Shown one piece after another: positions 5,312-12,269 of a stretch of 13,308 nucleotides of DNA. The stretch covers positions 1 through 13,308 of the forward strand of contig JALOAM010000083.1 of NCBI GenBank assembly GCA_023228765.1, given 5' to 3'. The notes beneath the pieces were generated by a model. It ran no database searches. It had not been told where the DNA came from and saw only the letters and a program-made list of their open reading frames with translations. Numbering within the stretch: the first letter of the stretch is position 1; each line of letters opens with the position of its first letter. The position numbers and the translations under genes were made by a program. The DNA is from Dehalococcoidia bacterium. Its GTDB lineage: Bacteria; Chloroflexota; Dehalococcoidia; UBA2979.

Positions 5312-6079
5312 CTAATCCGCTGCCTTGCGGATGACGCTCGTCCCGATCCACAGGCCGAGGGCCGCGAACCCGAGCGCGGCCAGCGACCCGATGAGCACCG
5401 CGGTGTCACCGAACTCGCCGGAGAAGAGGAGCCGCTCCGCTTCCACGATGTGCGTGACCGGGTTCACCTTCGCCGCGGCCTGCATCCAGCCGGGGCCGCC
5501 CTCCACGGGGAGGAAGACGCCGGAGAGGACGGTCAGCGGGAAGACGACCGTCTGCTGCACGGTCCAGAAGATCCAGTCCTGCCCGCGCACCACCAGCGCG
5601 AGGGCGAATGAGAGCGCGCCGAGGCCCACGCCGAGCAGACAGAGCAGGACGAGCCCGGCCAGCGCGCCGATCGGGTAGAGGTTGAACCCGAAGGGGATCA
5701 TCACCAGCACGATGATCACAGCCTGCGCGAACAGGGGCGCGACCTGGCTCAACGAGCGGCCGACGATCTGAGCGGAGCGGCTCATGGGCGTGACCATCAG
5801 GCGTTCGTGCGATCCGGTCTGCATCTCCATGAGCATCCCGAACCCGGTCATGGAGGTGGAGAACAGCACGAGCATCACCAGGATGCCTGGGACGAACCAT
5901 TGCCAGACGGAGTCCTCGCCCGGCACTGTCGGCACGTCCGCGATCAGCGGGCCGAACAGGGAGAGGAAGATCACCGGCTGGATCATCGTGAAGAACAGGC
6001 CCCACGGCTCGTGCAGCGTCGGGAGGAGCTCCCGCCAGAGGACGACGCGGGTGTCGCGTGCGGCGGTCATGGCTGACAT
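5312..6079 (-). CDS. ABC-2 type transporter permease (DrrB-like)
   Basis: This 255-residue inner-membrane protein has six predicted helices (about residues 28-46, 61-83, 112-132, 137-165, 172-192 and 226-248). It carries the ABC-2 motif LSGVFLPVEGGPGWMQAAAKVNPVTH before the last helix. It should form the channel half of an exporter with the adjacent ATPase, like the daunorubicin/DrrAB group. The substrate cannot be read from sequence and could be a drug, a lipid or a polyketide. ATG 6079 directly follows the TAG of the ATPase gene (TAGATG), so the two are translationally coupled. A second in-frame ATG at 6070 is possible. Confidence 0.92.
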   Translation of the reverse strand: MSAMTAARDTRVVLWRELLPTLHEPWGLFFTMIQPVIFLSLFGPLIADVPTVPGEDSVWQWFVPGILVMLVLFSTSMTGFGMLMEMQTGSHERLMVTPMSRSAQIVGRSLSQVAPLFAQAVIIVLVMIPFGFNLYPIGALAGLVLLCLLGVGLGALSFALALVVRGQDWIFWTVQQTVVFPLTVLSGVFLPVEGGPGWMQAAAKVNPVTHIVEAERLLFSGEFGDTAVLIGSLAALGFAALGLWIGTSVIRKAAD

Positions 6080-7105
6080 CTAGGCCACCTCGACTTCCAC
6101 GGGCGCGGACGGGCCCGACGACTCAGCCGACTCGGCGGTGGGAGCGCCCTCGCGGAGGCTGCGACCGGTGAGGGCGAGGAAGACGTCGTCCAGCGTCGGC
6201 CGGCGTACCTCGGCGGCCTGGGCCGGGAGGCCCTGCGCGTCGAGGGCGCGGAGGTACTCCGGGAGGACGACGGGGCCGCGGTCCACCCGAAGGCGTACCG
6301 TGACGCCCTCGACGGTGACGTCGTGCGCGCCCGTGATCCCCTGTCCGGCGGTCGCGGCGAGGCCGGCCTCCGCCGCCGTGCGCGCGGTGATCGTGATCAG
6401 GTCGCCTGCGAGTTGCTCTTTCAGGCCCTCGGACGTGCCGTCCGCGATCAGGCGGCCGTGGTCCACCACCATCACGCGCTCCGCCATCGAGTCCGCCTCT
6501 TCGAGGTAGTGCGTGGTGAGCACGATGGTCATGCCGGTGTCGTGGCGCAGCCTCTGGATGTGCTCCCACAGGTTCGCCCGGCTCTGCGGGTCGAGGCCCG
6601 TGGAGGGCTCATCGAGGAACAGGAGTGGCGGCTGGTGCATCAGCCCGAGGGCGACGTCCATGCGCCGCTTCTGCCCGCCGGAGAGCGTCATCACGTTCCG
6701 CCCTGCCTGCTCCGTCAGCTCGAAGACCTCGAGGAGGGCGTCCGCCCGCTGCTTTGCCAGCGTGCCGTCCTGCCCGTAGGCGCGGCCCTGGTTCACCAGC
6801 TCGTCGCGCACGCGGTGGTAGTGCCCGCCGCCGTTGCCCTGGCCCACGTAGCCGATGCGCTGGCGGACGCCGGTGGCGTCGCGGCGGATGTCGCAACCCG
6901 CCACGGTCGCCTCGCCCGAGGTCGGCGTGAGGAGGGTGGTGAGCATGCGCAGGCTCGTGGACTTTCCGGCGCCGTTGGGGCCGAGGAAGGCGACCAGCTC
7001 ACCCTCGTGGACCTCCATCGTGAGGTCCTTGACCGCCTCCACGGGGCCGGCCTTCGACTTGAACGTGCGAGAGAGTCCTCGCGTCTCGATGATGGGTGGG
7101 GTCAT
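6080..7105 (-). CDS. ABC transporter ATP-binding protein (DrrA-like)
   Basis: This 341-residue ATPase drives the neighbouring permease. Walker A is GPNGAGKST (42-50), the signature LSGGQKRRMDVA starts at 141, Walker B is LLFLDE (161-166) and the switch histidine is in TTHYLEEAD (H199). The C-terminal region (about 215-320, DGTSEGLKEQLAGDLI ... RRPTLDDVFLALTGRSL) is the regulatory domain typical of the DrrA/CcmA-like exporter group. The final Glu/Ser/Ala-rich tail is not conserved in the family. ATG 7105 is preceded by GAGGAG with a 6-nt spacer. Another ATG at 7109 is out of frame. Confidence 0.94.
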   Translation of the reverse strand: MTPPIIETRGLSRTFKSKAGPVEAVKDLTMEVHEGELVAFLGPNGAGKSTSLRMLTTLLTPTSGEATVAGCDIRRDATGVRQRIGYVGQGNGGGHYHRVRDELVNQGRAYGQDGTLAKQRADALLEVFELTEQAGRNVMTLSGGQKRRMDVALGLMHQPPLLFLDEPSTGLDPQSRANLWEHIQRLRHDTGMTIVLTTHYLEEADSMAERVMVVDHGRLIADGTSEGLKEQLAGDLITITARTAAEAGLAATAGQGITGAHDVTVEGVTVRLRVDRGPVVLPEYLRALDAQGLPAQAAEVRRPTLDDVFLALTGRSLREGAPTAESAESSGPSAPVEVEVA

Positions 7106-7159
7106 GCATTACTCCTCGTCCCGGCGCGGAAGCCGGCGCCTCCTCGAGGCGCCCCTGCG

Positions 7160-7188
7160 GAGTTAGACCGCGTCGGTCGGTCAAACTC
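7160..7188. promoter_or_regulatory. Inverted repeat upstream of the ABC exporter (candidate operator)
   Basis: GAGTTAGACC (7160-7169) and GGTCAAACTC (7179-7188) are reverse complements at 9 of 10 positions, with a 9-nt spacer. The centre lies about 70 nt upstream of the ATPase ATG. On the - strand the site contains TTGACC, which could be a -35 box, though no good -10 follows. The adjacent PadR-type regulator is the obvious candidate ligand, by inference. Confidence 0.5.
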
Positions 7189-7220
7189 ATCGGTTCGAGC
7201 CGGGTGCCTGCCGTTCATTG

Positions 7221-7246
7221 TTCAATTTTGAGTATTCAAGGTTGAG
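7221..7246. promoter_or_regulatory. AT-rich tandem dyads between padR and the ABC genes (candidate operator)
   Basis: TTCAATTTTGAG (7221-7232) and TTCAAGGTTGAG (7235-7246) match at 10 of 12 positions with a 14-nt period. Each contains the dyad TCAA-N2-TTGA. The patch is strikingly AT-rich in a 70% GC context. It may be a regulator-binding site and/or promoter for the ABC pair. The 253-nt gap 7106-7358 holds no gene. Confidence 0.5.
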
Positions 7247-7358
7247 CAGTGTGCGCCCGGCCGCCCCGGCGCGTCAAGCGCGTGGCGACACTCGGATGGA
7301 GGGTGGGGTTGCTTCGGGCGCTCGGAGGTGAACGCGCGCTCGCGGCGGAAGGTTGCCC

Positions 7359-7997
7359 TCAGGAGTGACGACGCTGCTGCGAGCCTGAGATCGAGTCCGC
7401 GGGGTGGTGGTACTCGCGCTGGCGGCGGGCCATCTCGGTCTGGTCCTCGTCCGCCATCACGTAGGCGCCCGCCCGGAGGCGCGCGACGAGGCCCTCCGTC
7501 CACGCGATCGAGGACTGCGTCGAGGCGGTCCAGAAGTGGAAGAGCTCCATGACGTGCTCGATGCCGTGGGCCAGCAGGTCCTCGCGTTGCGCGACGTGCG
7601 GCTCCACTTCGTCACATTCCACGGTGAGGCGGCGGATGCGCTCCTCGAGGAGGTCGATCGCCTCCTGCCGCCCGAGGGCGGGGAGCATCGCGAGGCCGGC
7701 GGAGATCGTATCCGGGCGGTGGTCCGGCTGGCCGATGGCGTCCCGCAGCAGGCGCAGGAATTCCTGTCGCCCGGCCTCGTTGATGCGGTAGTCGACGCGG
7801 CCCGGCCAGTCCTCGGCGGGGATGGCCTCGAGCAGGCCTTCCTTCGTCGCCTGCTTCAGCGCGTGGTAGATGGAGCCGGGCTTCACATTCGCCCACTCCT
7901 GCGCGCCCCACGAGGTCAGCTCGTTGATGATGCGGTAGCCGTGCGCCTCGCCCCAGTCCGCGAGGCACCCGAGGACGAGCAGGCGCGTCGCGCTCAC
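7359..7997 (-). CDS. PadR family transcriptional regulator
   Basis: This 212-residue protein starts with the PadR winged helix (about residues 4-85: TRLLVLGCLADWGEAHGYRI, then VKPGSIYHALKQATKEGLLEA and the wing RVDYRINEAGRQEF). The helical C-terminal part (about 95-170, with IDLLEERIRRL) is a likely dimerisation domain. PadR proteins usually repress nearby efflux or stress genes and respond to small hydrophobic ligands. Here the next genes on the same strand encode an ABC exporter. The frame is open upstream, but GTG 7997 is chosen because homology starts there and it overlaps the xth stop as GTGA, a 4-nt coupling overlap. The last about 25 residues are polar and probably disordered. Confidence 0.88.
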   Translation of the reverse strand: MSATRLLVLGCLADWGEAHGYRIINELTSWGAQEWANVKPGSIYHALKQATKEGLLEAIPAEDWPGRVDYRINEAGRQEFLRLLRDAIGQPDHRPDTISAGLAMLPALGRQEAIDLLEERIRRLTVECDEVEPHVAQREDLLAHGIEHVMELFHFWTASTQSSIAWTEGLVARLRAGAYVMADEDQTEMARRQREYHHPADSISGSQQRRHS

Positions 7998-8863
7998 GAT
8001 GCCGCCTCGCTCTCGTTGCTGTCGGCACCGTCCTCGGTCCTCGACTCGCCGGGGCGGGCCGTCGTGACGTCGGTGGGCAGTCGCTCCTCGCCGCGGTCGA
8101 TCTCGATGAGCAGCGGCGCGTGGTCGGAGGGCTTCGGGCCCTTCCGGAAGTCGCGGTCGATGCCGCAATGCACCAACCCCGGGGCGAGGTCCTCGCTGAC
8201 CAGCGCGAGGTCGATGCGCATGCCGAGCCCGCGGTGGAAGTGCCCCTGCCGGTAGTCCCACCACGTGTAGTGCACGCCCTCCGGCTCCAGGTGGCGGTAG
8301 GCGTCCACCGAGCCGGCGGCGAGCAGACGCTCGAGGAGCGCGCGCTCCTCCGGCGTCACATGGGTGCCCCCGACGAAGTGGGCCGGGTCCCACACGTCGA
8401 GGTCGCCGGGGGCGATGTTGAAGTCCCCGCAGACGACGTAGGGCGTCCCGCGCAGCGTGGCGAGGTGTTGCTCCATCGCTTCGAGGAACGTGAGCTTGTG
8501 CGCGAACATCGGGTCGTCCAGCGTGCGCCCGTTGATCACGTAGACCGAGGCGAGGCGGACGCCCTCGATGGTGGCTTCGACCCAGCGGGCGTCGCCGGTC
8601 GGCGGTTCGCCCGGCAGCCCCTGCACGATGTCATCACCGACGGCGACGCCGTCACGTACGAGGATGGCGACACCGGCCCATTGCCCGCCCGAGTAGTCGA
8701 TGGCGCGGTAGCCGGCGGCGCGCAGCTCCAGGTGCGGGAATTTGTCGGGCGCGACCTTGGTCTCCTGCAGGCACACCGCGTCCGGCTGGTGCTTCTCCAG
8801 AAACTCCAGCACACGCTCGATCCGAGCCCTGAGCGAATTGACATTCCACGTAGCGATCAGCAC
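7994..8863 (-). CDS. xth: Exodeoxyribonuclease III (AP endonuclease, Xth family)
   Basis: This 289-residue enzyme should cleave DNA at abasic sites in base excision repair and remove blocked 3' ends. The exonuclease/endonuclease/phosphatase fold is complete: N7 in TWNVNS, metal ligand E34 in LQETK, Y108 in SVYVINGR, D147 and N149 in CGDFN, and the D247-H248 pair in KPSDHAPL. Beyond about residue 257 a polar Glu/Asp/Ser-rich tail extends past the usual length of about 255-270. The start is GTG 8863, giving the family N-terminus (M/V)LIATWNVNS, 15 nt after the thioredoxin-like gene. The Shine-Dalgarno is poor, which suggests coupling to the upstream gene. Confidence 0.93.
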   Translation of the reverse strand: MLIATWNVNSLRARIERVLEFLEKHQPDAVCLQETKVAPDKFPHLELRAAGYRAIDYSGGQWAGVAILVRDGVAVGDDIVQGLPGEPPTGDARWVEATIEGVRLASVYVINGRTLDDPMFAHKLTFLEAMEQHLATLRGTPYVVCGDFNIAPGDLDVWDPAHFVGGTHVTPEERALLERLLAAGSVDAYRHLEPEGVHYTWWDYRQGHFHRGLGMRIDLALVSEDLAPGLVHCGIDRDFRKGPKPSDHAPLLIEIDRGEERLPTDVTTARPGESRTEDGADSNESEAAS

Positions 8864-8878
8864 TTCGGGGGTCGCGTT

Positions 8879-9715
8879 CTAGAACAGCACCATCGTGAGC
8901 GACGTGCGGTAGTCGCGGGTCAGCGGGTGCTCGTCACCGAGCAGGCGGAAGAGGTCCAGCATCGCGACCTTGCCGGCATCGTCCTGGAACTTCCGGTCCG
9001 TCCGTACGATGTCGAGGAAGCGCTCCAGCGACTCCTCCCACTTCCCCTCCTGCGCGTCGAGGCAGCCGAGGGCGTACTGCGCGGCGAGGTCGCCGGCGTC
9101 CGCCTCCAGCCGCGCGAGGAGGGCGTCGCGGTCCTGCCCCTCCGCTCCGCGGGCGAAGCGGATCAGCGTCGCGAGGCGCTTCACGTCCGGGTCGTCCGGG
9201 AACTCCCGCGCGATCTCCTCGGCGGCGTCGAGGTCGCCGACGTCGGTGAGGATGGCGAGCAGCCCTCCGGCGGAGCGGCCGTGTTTCGGGTCCACCTCGA
9301 GGGCGGCCTGGAAGAACTGCGCCGCCTGCTGCAGGTTCCCCTGCGCGAGGGCGGCATCGCCGTTGTTCGCCAGCAGGTCAGCCTCGGTGGGGTTGAGGTT
9401 GGCGAAGAACTGGCGGACGGCGGACTCCGGCTGCGCGCCGAGGAACTCCCCGATCATCTGGCCGTCTTTGAAGGCCTTCACGTTGGGGATGCTCTGGATC
9501 TGGAACGCCTGCGCGACGCGCGGGTTCTCGTCCGTGTTCACCTTGACCAGGGTGACGTTCTCGGTCTCCTGCGTGACGCGCTCCAGCGTGGGCGTGAGCT
9601 CCTTGCAGGGTCCGCACCAGGGAGCCCAGAAGTCGACCACGACCGGCGCCTGCCGGGACGCCTCGATCACGTCGAGCATGAACGTCTCGTCGGTGGCCTC
9701 TTTGATGGTACCCAT
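8879..9715 (-). CDS. Thioredoxin-domain protein with TPR tail (CnoX/YbbN type)
   Basis: This 278-residue protein joins a thioredoxin domain (about residues 5-110) to a helical tetratricopeptide region (about 115-275). The active site WCGPC is intact (C34, C37) and the cis-proline is P77 in QSIPNV. This architecture matches CnoX/YbbN, a holdase that protects clients under oxidative stress and hands them to GroEL. E. coli CnoX has lost the second cysteine, whereas this copy should be redox active. ATG 9715 is chosen over GTG 9733 because family homology starts there and GGAGG lies upstream. It is the first gene of the - strand cluster. Confidence 0.9.
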   Translation of the reverse strand: MGTIKEATDETFMLDVIEASRQAPVVVDFWAPWCGPCKELTPTLERVTQETENVTLVKVNTDENPRVAQAFQIQSIPNVKAFKDGQMIGEFLGAQPESAVRQFFANLNPTEADLLANNGDAALAQGNLQQAAQFFQAALEVDPKHGRSAGGLLAILTDVGDLDAAEEIAREFPDDPDVKRLATLIRFARGAEGQDRDALLARLEADAGDLAAQYALGCLDAQEGKWEESLERFLDIVRTDRKFQDDAGKVAMLDLFRLLGDEHPLTRDYRTSLTMVLF

Positions 9716-9751
9716 GGTCAACCGCCTCCCCACCTATCATGGCTATCCACA

Positions 9752-9757
9752 AGGCTA
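9752..9757 (-). promoter_or_regulatory. Possible -10 element for the thioredoxin-xth-padR transcript
   Basis: On the - strand GCGTTAGCCTTGTGG contains TAGCCT, placing a start near 9745 and a leader of about 30 nt. It almost repeats the string found at 2197-2209 on the + strand. No clear -35 is visible. Confidence 0.3.
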
Positions 9758-9762
9758 ACGCG

Positions 9763-9817
9763 AGCGGAGTCCGCTGCGGGAGCGTATGCGAGGACTCCCG
9801 CACAGGGACTCCCGCAC
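9763..9817. repeat. Cluster of direct and inverted repeats in a divergent promoter region
   Basis: AGCGGA-G-TCCGCT (9763-9775) is a perfect dyad. TGCGGGAG (9775-9782) is the reverse complement of CTCCCGCA (9795-9802). GGACTCCCGCAC occurs twice at 9792-9803 and 9806-9817, 14 nt apart, so TGCGGGAG could pair with either copy. The cluster lies between the divergent thioredoxin and FAD oxidoreductase genes and may be an operator or a switchable leader structure. Confidence 0.5.
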
Positions 9818-9853
9818 CCGCATGAGGACTGGGGACCGAGGGCAACCGAGCCG

Positions 9854-11017
9854 ATGCCGGATCCGCTGGACACTGCCTTCGATGCGGAAGTCGCGATTAT
9901 CGGTGGCGGTGTCGTCGGCCTCGCGGTCGCGCAGGCACTCGCGCCGGATCACTCCGTCGTCGCCCTCGAACGGCACGAGGGCATCGCGCGAGAGACGTCC
10001 GCGCACAACAGCGGCGTGATCCACGCTTCGATCTACTACCCCACGGGATCGCTGAAGCACCGGCTCTGCTGGGAGGGCAACGCGCTCCTCTACGAGTGGG
10101 CGGAGGCGCACCACGTCCCCCACCTGCGCTGCGGCAAGCTCATCGTCGCGATGACGGAGGAGGAGCGCGACGGCCTCGATGAGGTCGAGCAGCAGGCGCG
10201 CCAGAACGGCGCGCGCGGCATCGAGCGCTTGACGGGCGCGCAGGCGCGCGAGCTGGAGTCGCACGTCCCCATCGTGGAGGCGGTGTGGTCGCCCTCGACG
10301 GGCGTCATCGACCAGGCGGCCCTCGCGAAGTCGTACGAGTCTGCCGCCGTGAGCGACGGCGCCATGGTCGTCACGCACCACGAGGTCCGCGCGATCGAGC
10401 GCGTCCCCGGAGGCTTCCGCCTCGACCTCCGCGACTCTGAGGGCCACGAGTCCAGCCTCCGCGCCGCCGCCGTCGTGAACGCGGCGGGCCTCCGAGCGCC
10501 GGAGGTCGCGGCCTGCCTCGGCTATCCCCTGGATGGTGGCGTTGCCGGTGAGGTGGAGGTGCCGGTGTTCCGCCAGCGCGTGAACCGCGGCGTCTACTAC
10601 GACGTGATCGACCCGGATATGGCGCGCCTCGTGCATCGCCCGGTGTACCCGCTACCGGAGCACGCGGCCGGCGGCCTCGGCCTCCATCTCACCGTGGACA
10701 CGGACGGCGGCGTCCACCTCGGCCCGAACACGGAGTGGCTGGAGGAGGACTCCCTCCTCGACTACCGCAACCCCGGCTCCCCCGAGGTCCGCGCGACGTT
10801 CCTCGTGGCGGGCCAGCGCTTCCTCCCCGGCCTCCGTGACGAGCACATCGCGCCGGGCCAGGTGGGCTACCGCCCGAAGCTCCAGCAGCCCGGCGGCGCG
10901 CAGGCCGACTTCCTCATCTGGGAGGACCGCGGCTACGTCCACCTCGGCGGCATCGAGTCGCCCGGCTTGACCTCCAGTCTCGCGATCGCCCGCGAGGTGG
11001 TGGGATTGCTGCGGTAG
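9854..11017 (+). CDS. FAD-dependent oxidoreductase, L-2-hydroxyglutarate dehydrogenase (LhgO/L2HGDH) type
   Basis: This 387-residue DAO-family flavoenzyme has the N-terminal dinucleotide-binding motif (EVAIIGGGVVGLAVA, Gly17-x-Gly19-x2-Gly22) ending at acidic E39. The block HNSGVIHASIYYPTGSLK (about 51-68) and the later GLHLTVDTDGGVHLGPNTEW are characteristic of the L2HGDH/LhgO group, which oxidises L-2-hydroxyglutarate to 2-oxoglutarate and passes electrons to quinones. GGIESPGLTSSLAIA near the C-terminus is the second FAD-contact region. Length fits (about 390-420). The frame is open back to 8120, but ATG 9854 is where homology begins; the upstream part is antisense to other genes. An exact substrate is not proven. 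Confidence 0.88.
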   Translation: MPDPLDTAFDAEVAIIGGGVVGLAVAQALAPDHSVVALERHEGIARETSAHNSGVIHASIYYPTGSLKHRLCWEGNALLYEWAEAHHVPHLRCGKLIVAMTEEERDGLDEVEQQARQNGARGIERLTGAQARELESHVPIVEAVWSPSTGVIDQAALAKSYESAAVSDGAMVVTHHEVRAIERVPGGFRLDLRDSEGHESSLRAAAVVNAAGLRAPEVAACLGYPLDGGVAGEVEVPVFRQRVNRGVYYDVIDPDMARLVHRPVYPLPEHAAGGLGLHLTVDTDGGVHLGPNTEWLEEDSLLDYRNPGSPEVRATFLVAGQRFLPGLRDEHIAPGQVGYRPKLQQPGGAQADFLIWEDRGYVHLGGIESPGLTSSLAIAREVVGLLR

Positions 11018-11039
11018 TTGGAGTCGGAGGGAGAGGAGA

Positions 11040-11172
11040 CCCTCACCCCCGGCCCCTCTCCCGGTTTCGGGAGAGGGGGGCGGAACCGGAATCGGCTCCA
11101 AGCTCTGACTTGCCTCTCCTTCTCCCTCTGACTCCCCTCTCCCGGTTTCGGGAGAGGGGCCGGGGGTGAGGG
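11040..11172. repeat. Paired palindromic intergenic repeat, copy 2 (near perfect)
   Basis: Two 39-nt units face each other: 11040-11078 and the reverse complement at 11134-11172. Each has an arm (CCCTCACCCCCGG) and an 11-bp hairpin (CCCCTCTCCCG/CGGGAGAGGGG), and they differ only in the orientation of the 4-nt loop. A 55-nt spacer separates them. The right unit is identical to 1379-1417 read on the other strand. The element lies between the FAD oxidoreductase and hydrolase genes and probably acts as a terminator or RNA-stabilising structure. The rest of 11018-11281 holds no gene. Confidence 0.85.
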
Positions 11173-11281
11173 CCCCTTCCGCCTCCCACCGTCACAGATA
11201 GCCAGCCTGCACCCCACCGTGCTATTACGCGCCCGACTGCCGAGGTCCCTCGGCATGGCGGGGCGAGCGAGGGGGTGCGCG

Positions 11282-12073
11282 ATGCCGATGGCTGACCTGG
11301 GCGATGTCCAGATCCACTACGAGATGCGCGGCGACGGGCCGCTGACCTATGCGTTCTGTCACGGCCTCGGCGGCTCGGGGGAGGGCTTCGAGCGCGAGGA
11401 CATGGACTGGTACGCGCAGCACTTTCGCACGATCTCGTGGGACAACCGCGGGCTCGGGCGCTCCGGTCAGGCGGCGAAGTACAACCTCGGGCTGTACGCC
11501 GGTGACCTCGCGAGGTTGCTCGACCAGCTCGGCATCGAGCGGGCGGTGATCTTCGGCGTGTCGTGGGGCGGGGTGACCGCGCTCAAGTTCGCGCTGGACC
11601 ACCCGGAGAAGGTCGCGGCGCTCGTCCTCGACTCCACGTCCAGCGAGAGCAACGTCCGCGCGAGCGAGAACTGGTACATGCGTGGCGAGCTCGCGCGTGT
11701 CGGCGAGGCTGCCCTCGTGGGGCGTGAGCTGAAGCCCGCGTTCGAGGGCCACGCGACGGTGGATGCCGGCGGGCGCGTGCCGCAGGTGAAGCCCGAGCAC
11801 ATCGAGTCCTACGTCGCGGAGTGCCGGACGGTCGCCGGGTTGCGGGAGCACCCGCTGACGCCGGAGCTGCACCGCATCACCGCGCCGACGCTCGTCGTCG
11901 GGGGCGGGAAGGACGAGGTGGCCGGGGCGGCGGGCTCCGTCATCATCTCGCGCCAGATCCCGAACGCGCGGCTGGAGATCCTGCCGGAGGCGGGCCACGG
12001 CACGTACCGCCTCGCGCGGGACGAGTATCGAGGGCTCCTGCTGGGCTTCCTCCGCGACCAGGGGCTCATGTAG
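11282..12073 (+). CDS. Alpha/beta hydrolase fold protein
   Basis: This 263-residue protein has the full serine-hydrolase triad: Ser94 in the nucleophile elbow GVSWGG, Asp211 in GGGKDEVAG and His239 in EAGHGTYRL. The oxyanion-hole motif HGLGG is at 27-31 and DNRGLGRSG at 54-62 fits esterase/lactonase/haloperoxidase-like members such as PcaD. A short cap region (about 125-185) lies between. The true substrate cannot be assigned. The frame opens at GTG 11219, but ATG 11282 is chosen because AGGGGG (11270-11275) precedes it with a 6-nt spacer and the extra 21 residues do not look like the fold. An ATG at 11288 is also possible. Probably soluble and cytoplasmic, as no signal peptide is seen. Confidence 0.88.
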   Translation: MPMADLGDVQIHYEMRGDGPLTYAFCHGLGGSGEGFEREDMDWYAQHFRTISWDNRGLGRSGQAAKYNLGLYAGDLARLLDQLGIERAVIFGVSWGGVTALKFALDHPEKVAALVLDSTSSESNVRASENWYMRGELARVGEAALVGRELKPAFEGHATVDAGGRVPQVKPEHIESYVAECRTVAGLREHPLTPELHRITAPTLVVGGGKDEVAGAAGSVIISRQIPNARLEILPEAGHGTYRLARDEYRGLLLGFLRDQGLM

Positions 12074-12123
12074 CCCGGCGCGCTCGTGCGGTGGCCCCGT
12101 TGCGTGGGGGCGCGTGCGGTCGC

Positions 12124-12143
12124 GAGGCCTCATGTGAGGCCTC
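12124..12143. promoter_or_regulatory. Perfect 9-bp palindrome upstream of the histidine kinase promoter
   Basis: GAGGCCTCA (12124-12132) and TGAGGCCTC (12135-12143) are exact reverse complements around TG. Each arm contains the self-complementary GAGGCCTC. A third related string, GAGCCTCATGT, follows at 12158-12168. It could be the terminator of the hydrolase gene, though no T-tract follows, or an operator for the promoter 12 nt downstream. Confidence 0.5.
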
Positions 12144-12154
12144 ACGCGCGCCCG

Positions 12155-12182
12155 TTGAGCCTCATGTCCGGACGCATATAGT
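12155..12182 (+). promoter_or_regulatory. Sigma-70-type promoter for the histidine kinase
   Basis: TTGAGC (12155-12160) and TATAGT (12177-12182) are separated by 16 nt, matching the consensus at 4 of 6 and 5 of 6 positions. It is the best promoter match noticed in the window. Transcription would start near 12189, giving a leader of about 80 nt. Confidence 0.55.
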
Positions 12183-12240
12183 GCGGAGCAATATCCACGC
12201 GCCTGTGACCCGCCGGTTCTGCTGCGACCGTGCGGCCCAC

Positions 12241-12258
12241 CGTCCTTCGGAGAGGACG
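12241..12258 (+). promoter_or_regulatory. Hairpin over the histidine kinase ribosome-binding region
   Basis: CGTCCT (12241-12246) and AGGACG (12253-12258) form a 6-bp stem with a TCGGAG loop, 11 nt before ATG 12270. The purine-rich GGAGAGG (12249-12255) partly lies in the loop and stem. It may limit translation. A weaker AGG at 12260-12262 could serve as ribosome site instead. Confidence 0.35.
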
Positions 12259-12269
12259 CAGGTCGGCTG

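Noticed and set aside
7998..8393. An N-terminal extension of the PadR regulator beyond 7997.
   Set aside because: It is antisense-like Arg/Gly-rich sequence inside xth. The PadR fold begins right at GTG 7997.
8120..9853. A very long open + frame upstream of the FAD oxidoreductase, which would give a protein of 965 residues.
   Set aside because: The 5' part is antisense to the well-supported xth and thioredoxin-like genes. FAD-enzyme homology begins exactly at ATG 9854. High GC content removes stop codons.
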